Positions 42,593 through 48,051 of a stretch of DNA of 48,051 nucleotides are shown one piece after another. This stretch comes from UBA5266 sp002411545. GTDB lineage: Bacteria; Bacteroidota; Bacteroidia; Bacteroidales; WCHB1-69. A program made the position numbers and the translations under genes. A model generated the notes under the pieces. The model ran no database searches. It was given only the letters and a program-made list of their open reading frames with translations, and was not told the origin of the DNA. How positions within the stretch are numbered: position 1 is the stretch's first letter; every line of letters begins with the position of its first letter. Location of the stretch: positions 1 through 48,051 of the forward strand of contig JAQUWC010000007.1 in the NCBI GenBank assembly GCA_028693085.1, in the 5' to 3' direction.

Positions 42593-43851
42593 CTGGCAAA
42601 ATTACTCTTTTTTTTTAGCGCATGGAGTAAATCTCTTTGTTTTCTCATTTCATCTTCTTCCTGACATAAAAAATTGCGCAAAGCATCCAAGCTGTCGACC
42701 GGCATTTCTTGTATGTTTATCAACGACATGCTATCTATCAAGTCACTCCGATTAGGATAATAGCAATGTATAAAATCCGCCAAACATTGCTCGTCGGAGC
42801 GATGGACGGCTTGTTGGGCATTACGTATGTATTGGAACAAGCGCAATCCATCCATGTGATGATGAAAAGCTTTTCGAAACATAGGCAGGGTGTTATAATT
42901 GGAACGCAACTTCGCCCACCTATCTTTTTTAGGAAATTGTAGGTCGATAAAATCAAGGAAGGACGTTGATATATCCTGTTCAAACAACGCATCAATTTGT
43001 CGGTATGTATATTCAATGGCCTCAAAAGCAGAATGATGAAATATCGGATACGAATTTCTCTCTTCAATCATAAAAGCCGCAACAGCCGGTCCGGTTCCAA
43101 AGGGAACCCTATCCGATACACGGGATGAGGGGTATACCTTGCATGGATTATAGAGTGCCAAACAGCCATATTTCACCAATTTTTGTAGGAAATAAAAATC
43201 CTCGCCGGCCCTTTGTTGATCAAAACCACCTACTGCCCTACAGGCTTTGGCACGGACAGCAATGGCCGAACCCAAAGCCGTAAAGGCATAAGGACTGCCT
43301 ATTCGTAACAAATTAAGCATATAAGTGCGTAAGTATAATTCGTAGTGCAGGATGGCTTTGTCTTGGTTTTCATTTCCGCTTAACGTATGATAATACGGAG
43401 AGTTAATGGCTGCTATAGGAGGGTTTACTTGAAATGTATTCCAAAGACTGCTCACCCATTCCTTTTCAAAAACGGTATCTGCATCCATGCTGATAAGGAT
43501 GTCTTCGTCGGAAGCATGTGCCAATACGGAATCCATCAACACTTTACGCGCCATCCCTACTCCCCCTTTTTTAGATGTCCAGCCTAAACCCGGACTCGAC
43601 CGATCGATTATCTTGATCGATGCATCTTGTTGATACATATGGCGTAAAGCATCCATTAAGTCCCTATTCCGTTCGCAAATGCCTCGTTTATCCTCCCTGT
43701 ACCACCAGGAATCCGGTTGATTCACACAAATATACACATGAATATCCCCTTTAAAGCTTTGATTCCGTATACTATCCAGGGTCCGGCCTATATAGGCATC
43801 CTCATCCTGTACAGGAATGACAAAATATATCGTGGTGGAAATCTTACTCAT
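42589..43851 (-). CDS. Family 2 glycosyltransferase
   Basis: The 420-residue protein has a GT-A fold N-terminal domain: TIYFVIPVQDEDAYIGRTLDSI, then GVGMARKVLMDSV, the DxD-like metal site ISMDADTVF, and the acceptor region GGFDQQRAGEDFYFLQKL with the catalytic ED. No membrane helices are obvious, so it is probably cytoplasmic or peripheral. Donor and acceptor are unknown. The C-terminal about 130 residues are helical and not recognised. It overlaps the putative porin gene by 4 bases; a terminator-like hairpin sits just before its ATG. Confidence 0.85.
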   Translation of the reverse strand: MSKISTTIYFVIPVQDEDAYIGRTLDSIRNQSFKGDIHVYICVNQPDSWWYREDKRGICERNRDLMDALRHMYQQDASIKIIDRSSPGLGWTSKKGGVGMARKVLMDSVLAHASDEDILISMDADTVFEKEWVSSLWNTFQVNPPIAAINSPYYHTLSGNENQDKAILHYELYLRTYMLNLLRIGSPYAFTALGSAIAVRAKACRAVGGFDQQRAGEDFYFLQKLVKYGCLALYNPCKVYPSSRVSDRVPFGTGPAVAAFMIEERNSYPIFHHSAFEAIEYTYRQIDALFEQDISTSFLDFIDLQFPKKDRWAKLRSNYNTLPMFRKAFHHHMDGLRLFQYIRNAQQAVHRSDEQCLADFIHCYYPNRSDLIDSMSLINIQEMPVDSLDALRNFLCQEEDEMRKQRDLLHALKKKSNFAR

Positions 43852-43860
43852 AGGATAAAG

Positions 43861-43892
43861 AAGCTTGTTGATGTACGACGATCAACAAGCTT
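43861..43892 (-). terminator. Terminator-like hairpin between sodB and glycosyltransferase
   Basis: The perfect 12 bp arms AAGCTTGTTGAT (43861-43872) and ATCAACAAGCTT (43881-43892) enclose an 8-base loop. On the minus strand it follows the sodB stop by 28 bases and stops 9 bases before the glycosyltransferase ATG. The T-tract after it is weak. Confidence 0.7.
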
Positions 43893-43920
43893 TTCTTGTA
43901 TTTCATGTAAAAGGAACGAT

Positions 43921-44499
43921 TTATTTGAAACGTTGGTTGATTTCGTTCCAATTAATAATATTCCATAAAGCATTTAGATAATCCGGCCTTCGATTCTGAT
44001 AATCTAAATAATAAGCATGTTCCCAAACATCAAAAGTCAATATAGGTTGTAAGCCTTTGGTCAAAGGAGTGCCGGCATTGCTTTCTTTTACGATTTCCAA
44101 TTCATGCGCTTTGTTCTTTACCAGCCAAACCCAACCCGAGCCGAACAAACTGGCTGCGGCAGCGTTAAACTCTTTCTTGAAGTTATCAAAGCTTCCCCAT
44201 TGTTTTTCAATGGCTGAAGTTAATTTAGCAGAGGGAGTACCCTTCCCCTGAGGAATAAACTGGAAGAAATAAAACGTATGATTCCAGACTTGTGCGGCAT
44301 TATTGAAAATACCCCCTTCGGATGTTTTGATGATTTGTTCCAGACTCTCTTTTTCAAAAGAAGTGTCTTTGATTAAATTATTTAAATTATTCACGTATGC
44401 CTGATGATGTTTACCGTAGTGAAAATCTATCGTTTTCTGACTGATAACAGGCTCTAATGCATGGTTGGCAAAAGGTAATTTCGGTAATTCGAATATCAT
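43921..44499 (-). CDS. sodB: Superoxide dismutase, iron type
   Basis: The 192-residue enzyme has all four metal ligands: His27 (IDFHYGKHH), His74 (VWNHTFYF), Asp157 and His161 (FDVWEHAYY). Gln70 in NNAAQVWNH is the active-site glutamine position of Fe-SOD, rather than the Gly of Mn-SOD, so iron or cambialistic use is likely. It converts superoxide to peroxide and oxygen. There is no signal peptide, so it is cytoplasmic. The promoter box is at 44577-44585, giving a leader of about 70 bases. Confidence 0.95.
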   Translation of the reverse strand: MIFELPKLPFANHALEPVISQKTIDFHYGKHHQAYVNNLNNLIKDTSFEKESLEQIIKTSEGGIFNNAAQVWNHTFYFFQFIPQGKGTPSAKLTSAIEKQWGSFDNFKKEFNAAAASLFGSGWVWLVKNKAHELEIVKESNAGTPLTKGLQPILTFDVWEHAYYLDYQNRRPDYLNALWNIINWNEINQRFK

Positions 44500-44576
44500 A
44501 TGAATTTAATTTTAATGGAGGTGACTTTTCCCATACAAAACAAAAGGCGCACCTTTTTACCCTTTGTTTTCCTTCC

Positions 44577-44585
44577 GCAAAAATA
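44577..44585 (-). promoter_or_regulatory. Promoter -7 box for sodB
   Basis: TATTTTTGC on the minus strand is an exact TAnnTTTGC match. Confidence 0.6.
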
Positions 44586-44626
44586 CAATTTTTATTAAAC
44601 GAAAAAGAAAAAATTAAATGCAACTT

Positions 44627-44696
44627 GTGACTTTCCTGAGCGAAGCGAAGAGAATCGAGGAATCTGAAGCAATATAGAAATTTTTATCGGACAAAA
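44627..44696 (+). repeat. Intergenic repeat, copy A (CTGAGCGAAGCGAAG ... TATCGGACAA)
   Basis: It reads GTGACTTTCCTGAGCGAAGC at the left and TATCGGACAAAA at 44685-44696. The same two blocks, in the same order, occur at 46345-46409 (plus) and 46243-46287 (minus). Confidence 0.6.
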
Positions 44697-44739
44697 GTGA
44701 ATTTATTAAAAAAATCACTTGATAAATTAAAAAATAAAT

Positions 44740-44748
44740 TACCTTTGC
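44740..44748 (+). promoter_or_regulatory. Promoter -7 box for the BspA-like gene
   Basis: TACCTTTGC fits TAnnTTTGC, with a CTTG at 44718-44721 in a reasonable -33 position. The ATG is 81 bases downstream. Confidence 0.6.
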
Positions 44749-44829
44749 AAAATATTTCGAAGCAAAGAAGCAAAAAAGTAATAGTTCATTTTATTCAAAA
44801 AAATAGATACCCTTTTAAAAAATTTTAAC

Positions 44830-46158
44830 ATGAGAACAGTAAAACAATTCATTTTCACAATTATTTTGTTTTTATCATCGAACCCTACTTGGGCTTATGA
44901 TTTCACGACCGTGCAAGGAGAAAACACATTTTTCTTTACCATTACCTCGAACACCAATCCTTATACCGTTAAAGTAGTATCGGAAAATCAAAGCGAGCCA
45001 TATTATACGGATACGGCAACTACCCCTCGCGGTCATCTCAACATTCCTTCTACCGTATCACACAACGGTATCACATACACTGTTACGGCAATTGGTGATT
45101 ATGCTTTCCATTACTGCTTTGATATTACTTCTTTAACTATTCCCAACACCATTCAATCTATCGGGATCTGTGCATTTTTACGCTGTATTGGATTAAAAAA
45201 CATTTCCATTCCCAATTCAGTGACCGATATACAGGAAGGGGCTTTCGCTTCCTGCATAAACGTAAATTATCTTACTCTTCCCAATGGAATTGATTCCATA
45301 AAAAGCGCTGCTTTTTCCGATTTAGCCTCTTTAGCTGCATTAAGTATCCCCAGTTCGGTCACATACATTGGTCGCTCTGCCTTTGAAGGCCTCAAATTTA
45401 CAAATCTTGTTATTCCTAATACCGTTATAAAAATCGACACGCATGCTTTTCAAGGCGGTTATTTTACCTCCGTAACCTTAGGAACTGCTGTTGATTATGT
45501 TGGTTACGGTGCATTTTTCTCTTGTTACGACCTATATCAATTTACCTGTAAATCTAAAACACCTCCTTATATCGATCCTACGGCATTCGGATGGGATGAC
45601 TACCTTACTACGCTTTTTGTCCCATGCAATGCAAAAGCCGCATATGAATCGGCTGATGTGTGGAAAGATTTTTCAAAAATTAAGGAAAAATTTTTACATG
45701 CTATCGTTGTCAACTCCAATAATACAGCTTGGGGTACGGTAAGTAATTCAACACCCAATTGCACCGACACTTTCTCAACCTTAAGTGCCACGCCTAAAAC
45801 AGGATATGTATTTATGCAATGGAACGACGACAATACCGATAATCCGCGTACGGTTAACCTTACTCAAGATACATCTTTCACCGCTATTTTTGCATTGAAT
45901 GATGCTATCGAAGATATTGATATGTTTAAAAACTTAAAAATATATCCAAATCCTACAACTAATCAACTATATATTGATTTCAATCAACATATTATTAAAG
46001 AAATTCATATCTACGATATCCTTGGTAAAGATGTATTGCACCTGCTAATTAATAATTCAATAATAAACTTAAATACCGAAACATGGGGAAACGGTATGTA
46101 TTTTATTAAAATTATAAGTGAAAATGGTTCTACAATAAAATTAGTTAGAAAAGAATAA
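44830..46158 (+). CDS. BspA-like leucine-rich repeat surface protein with T9SS sorting domain
   Basis: The 442-residue protein has a signal peptide (about 1-22, ending TWA). Residues about 70-250 hold leucine-rich repeats of the LRR_5/BspA type (units such as LTIPNTIQSIGICAFLRC, ISIPNSVTDIQEGAFASC, every 22-24 residues). About 295-355 resembles a divergent InlB-type repeat (SATPKTGYVFMQWNDD...FTAIFA). The end, KIYPNPTTNQLYIDF...IYDILGKDV...GMYFIKI...KLVRK, is a type A type IX secretion sorting domain. It is therefore predicted to be exported through T9SS and placed on the cell surface or released. The target of binding is unknown. Confidence 0.88.
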   Translation: MRTVKQFIFTIILFLSSNPTWAYDFTTVQGENTFFFTITSNTNPYTVKVVSENQSEPYYTDTATTPRGHLNIPSTVSHNGITYTVTAIGDYAFHYCFDITSLTIPNTIQSIGICAFLRCIGLKNISIPNSVTDIQEGAFASCINVNYLTLPNGIDSIKSAAFSDLASLAALSIPSSVTYIGRSAFEGLKFTNLVIPNTVIKIDTHAFQGGYFTSVTLGTAVDYVGYGAFFSCYDLYQFTCKSKTPPYIDPTAFGWDDYLTTLFVPCNAKAAYESADVWKDFSKIKEKFLHAIVVNSNNTAWGTVSNSTPNCTDTFSTLSATPKTGYVFMQWNDDNTDNPRTVNLTQDTSFTAIFALNDAIEDIDMFKNLKIYPNPTTNQLYIDFNQHIIKEIHIYDILGKDVLHLLINNSIINLNTETWGNGMYFIKIISENGSTIKLVRKE

Positions 46159-46242
46159 TGTGTAACATATCTCCTCGAAACATGGGGGATTGAAGCAGAT
46201 TTTTATCTGCTCATTATCAATATCTTCTATATCGTTTCCTTA

Positions 46243-46409
46243 TTGTCCGATAAAATTCAACAGATTCTTCGCTTTACTCAGAATGACAGTCATATACATT
46301 GTACGAGGAAGCCCTTAACTCCCATCTTTATATTTAAAATCGTTGTCATGCTGAGCGTAACGAAATGAAGCGAAGAATTTGCAACAATATGGGAATGTAT
46401 ATCGGACAA
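46243..46409. mobile_element. Inverted pair of intergenic repeats with TTGTCCGATA/TATCGGACAA ends
   Basis: The left arm (46243-46287, minus orientation) and the right arm (46345-46409, plus) both carry TATCGGACAA at the outer end and a GTCAT(T/G)CTGAG...GCGAAGAAT block at the inner end, with 57 bases between. The element is non-coding and could fold into a long imperfect hairpin. Outer ends match those of the element in the nhaD leader. REP- or MITE-like origin is an inference. Confidence 0.5.
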
Positions 46410-46423
46410 AAATGAAAAAAGTA

Positions 46424-46432
46424 TACTTTTGC
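46424..46432 (+). promoter_or_regulatory. Promoter -7 box for the FISUMP gene
   Basis: TACTTTTGC is an exact TAnnTTTGC match, 34 bases before the ATG at 46467. It begins 15 bases after the TATCGGACAA end of the repeat element. Confidence 0.65.
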
Positions 46433-46466
46433 AAAAAAAAAAACATTAACATATAACATAAAAAAA

Positions 46467-47438
46467 ATGGGAAAAAAAGGCTTTTTAAAATTATCATTAT
46501 TCATCGGACTATGCTTATTTACCGTGATTAGTTGTAAAAAGGAAAAGATTCCGGTGTTGTCTACAACAGCGATAAGCGATATAAGCACAACAAGCGCTAA
46601 ATCAGGAGGTAACATAAGCGATGATAAAGGTGCAACGGTTACAAAACGGGGTGTTTGCTGGAGTACGGATAAAAATCCAACTATCCAAAACGATAAAACA
46701 GAAGACGGTAGCGGTGCAGGAAGTTTCGTTAGCCTTATATTCGGTTTAGAACCCCACACTACTTATTATGTAAGAGCTTATGCCACTAACAGTGCAGGCA
46801 CCGCTTATGGAAGTACCATGTCGTTTACAACCAAAGATGGCGGAAGTGGAGGCAGTTTTACCGACCCGCGTGATGGCAATGTTTACAAAACAGTAAGCAT
46901 AGGAAATCAAGTGTGGATGGCCGAAAACTTACGGTATCTACCCGGCGTGGTTGGCCCCGGTGAAGGTTCATTAACAACTGTTTATTATTATGTGTACGAC
47001 TATGTCGGTTCAAATGTGAACCAGGCCAAAGCTGCTTCCAATTATACCACTTACGGTGTATTATACAATTGGCCTGCTGCTTGCACTTCCTGTCCTTCCG
47101 GATGGCATTTACCAACGGATGCAGAATGGACAGTGTTGACATCCTATTTGGGAGGAAATGAAGTTGCCGGAGGAAAATTAAAAGAAACAGGCACTGTTCA
47201 CTGGAATACCCCCAACATAGGAGCAAGCAATGAAACGGAATTTACAGCCCTTCCTGGTGGCTATCGCAACTATAGTGGGATGTTCGAAATGATGGGAGGC
47301 TACGGTAGCTGGTGGAGTACTGATGAATATCAAACCGATTACGCCTGGCTCCGGTCCATCGGTTACGATTTCGGCACTGTTTACAGAAACAACGACGATA
47401 AGAGTGTCGGCGTTTCCGTCCGATGTGTAAAAGATTAA
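46467..47438 (+). CDS. FISUMP-domain lipoprotein
   Basis: The 323-residue protein has a lipoprotein signal peptide with the lipobox VISC at about residues 20-23, followed by KKEK. Residues about 30-120 form a fibronectin III-like domain (TKRGVCWSTDKNPT, GLEPHTTYYVRAYATNSAG). From about 130 to the end lies the Fibrobacter succinogenes major paralogous domain: DGNVYKTVSIGNQVWMAENL, YNWPAAC, CPSGWHLPTDAEWTVL and the closing GVSVRCVKD. The domain is common in surface lipoproteins of this phylum. Its ligand is unknown. Confidence 0.88.
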   Translation: MGKKGFLKLSLFIGLCLFTVISCKKEKIPVLSTTAISDISTTSAKSGGNISDDKGATVTKRGVCWSTDKNPTIQNDKTEDGSGAGSFVSLIFGLEPHTTYYVRAYATNSAGTAYGSTMSFTTKDGGSGGSFTDPRDGNVYKTVSIGNQVWMAENLRYLPGVVGPGEGSLTTVYYYVYDYVGSNVNQAKAASNYTTYGVLYNWPAACTSCPSGWHLPTDAEWTVLTSYLGGNEVAGGKLKETGTVHWNTPNIGASNETEFTALPGGYRNYSGMFEMMGGYGSWWSTDEYQTDYAWLRSIGYDFGTVYRNNDDKSVGVSVRCVKD

Positions 47439-47490
47439 ACGTTTGTTCGTAAAGGTCATAAAGTTTGTAAAGTTATAAAGTTGAGAGTGA

Positions 47491-47714
47491 ATGAGAATTG
47501 AAAGGTTTGAGGATATGATTGCTTGGCAAAAATCAAAACAACTTACAATTCAAATAATTTTTATACATAGCTAAAGGTTCTTGTGGTGAAGTTCGCTACA
47601 TGCTTTATTTTAGCCAATGAACTGAATATTATATCGAAAAATAATTTTGATACACTTTTTGCCCTTTCAGAAAAAGTTTCTAAAATTTTATCAGGTCTAA
47701 TAAAAACTTTATGA
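47491..47714 (+). pseudogene. Decayed four-helix-bundle (23S rRNA intervening-sequence type) protein
   Basis: Reading from the ATG at 47491 gives MRIERFEDMIAWQKSKQLTI, the standard start of this family. The frame is then broken by a TAA near 47573. Downstream in shifted frames GSCGEVRYMLYF and DTLFALSEKVSKILSGLIKTL (ending in TGA at 47712) match the family's middle and end. At least two frameshifts and several stops are present, so no product is expected. Confidence 0.75.
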
Positions 47715-47910
47715 ACTTTCATGTTCCATTAAATGAATATGAACTCAAAACCATGTGGAAAAGACGTGGTTTTAATCTTGATTTATCTTTTGTGATACCC
47801 TTCCGACTTTCCGGGATTTTTATCCTTCCTGGCAAAATAGTTTTGAATCTATTCAAAGAACAAGTGAAGATTTTATCTATTTAGGTGTATTTTCAAACAA
47901 AAAAAATTAA
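47711..47910 (+). pseudogene. Decayed GNAT acetyltransferase, internally deleted
   Basis: From the ATG at 47711, HVPLNEYELKTMWKRRGFNL resembles the start of one GNAT unit. After a frameshift the same DNA gives DTLPTFRDFYPSWQNSFESI and EDFIYLGVFSN, which resembles the start of a second GNAT unit and should lie well downstream. The text between them and the rest of the protein are missing. A TAA at 47908 closes the frame. Confidence 0.55.
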
Positions 47911-48051
47911 CGGCAGCGAATCCGGAAACTGTAATTCGTAATTGTTTCAGACTGAAAACTGACAACTGATTTTCACTTTCTCAGCGTGTTGACTTGCAGC
48001 CTATGACTTCCTTCTTCATCCTACCCTACCCTTCAAAAAATCCTGTCTGAG
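47911..48051. other. Terminal non-coding stretch
   Basis: There is no ORF or hairpin of note. A short string (ACTGAAAACTGACAACTGA, about 47950-47970) is low-complexity filler. The window ends here. Confidence 0.4.

Larger units (their letters stand above)
44500..44829. other. Intergenic region sodB / BspA-like gene
   Basis: These 330 bases lie between divergent genes. They contain the sodB promoter box (44577-44585, minus), one copy of the CTGAGCGAAGCGAAG...TATCGGACAA repeat (44627-44696) and the BspA-like gene promoter box (44740-44748, plus). No ORF was found. Confidence 0.55.
46159..46466. other. Intergenic region with inverted repeat pair
   Basis: These 308 bases contain the inverted repeat element 46243-46409 and the promoter box at 46424-46432 for the FISUMP gene. 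No coding frame or separate terminator was seen after the BspA-like gene. Confidence 0.55.

Noticed and set aside
44500..44576. Riboswitch or thermosensor in the sodB leader
   Set aside because: There is a small AAAAGG/CCTTTT stem and a possible AGGTG/CACCT pair, but they are too short and there is no known motif to support a regulatory RNA.
1..48051. CRISPR array, tRNA or rRNA genes
   Set aside because: No regularly spaced direct repeats, cloverleaf-like segments with a CCA-adjacent acceptor, or rRNA-like sequence were seen by eye; a covariance search would settle small RNAs.

Overview
The window is a 48 kb piece of an AT-rich chromosome from a member of the Bacteroidota, most likely Bacteroidales or a close relative. 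Three things point there. About nineteen genes have a TAnnTTTG(C)-type -7 promoter box instead of an E. coli-like -10. Several products are typical of the phylum: a DUF5606-like protein, a Porin_10-like putative porin, a BspA-type leucine-rich surface protein with a type IX secretion sorting tail, a FISUMP lipoprotein, and a MurA with Asp in place of the catalytic Cys. The gene orders rpsU-xer-hpf and tig-clpP-clpX also fit. No tRNA, rRNA or CRISPR array was seen, and no intact transposase.

Layout. 1-2.5 kb: the end of cytidine deaminase, a secreted hypothetical protein, and the minus-strand rpsU-xer-hpf cluster. 2.7-12.1 kb: a plus-strand block with an aminotransferase plus rdgB, AMP nucleosidase, an ABC-2 exporter pair, and the protein-quality operon tig-clpP-clpX followed by a DUF5606-like gene and tsaE. 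12.1-20.1 kb: a minus-strand block with rarA, a large secreted CAP/OmpA-like protein, nifU-like plus ychF, and tilS plus murA. 20.3-22.2 kb: a phage-repressor-like XRE regulator divergent from a BadF-type sugar kinase. The 514 bp gap between them is full of AATTTAC motifs and inverted repeats. 22.3-25.0 kb: rplS-efp-LpxD-like and an ECF sigma factor.

25.2-33.7 kb: one tightly packed minus-strand array, lysS-dnaB-pgk-rpe-outer membrane protein-propeller protein-hutH, apparently driven from a promoter ahead of lysS. 33.9-37.3 kb: tandem nhaD antiporters, one with an unusual soluble C-terminal extension. 37.7-44.5 kb: leuS, a glycosyltransferase overlapping a putative porin, and iron-type superoxide dismutase. 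44.6-48.05 kb: an accessory end with a T9SS-targeted BspA-like protein, a FISUMP lipoprotein, repeated intergenic elements, and two decayed genes (a four-helix-bundle/23S-intervening-sequence-type protein and a GNAT acetyltransferase).

Most of the window is ordinary core-genome content. The less ordinary parts are (a) the operator-like motif cluster beside the XRE regulator, (b) small elements bounded by TTGTCCGATA/TATCGGACAA inverted ends, one of them inside the 5' leader of nhaD, (c) terminator-like hairpins placed directly before start codons of xer and the glycosyltransferase gene, and (d) the CAP/OmpA-like fusion protein. No clearly new defence or biosynthetic system was found.
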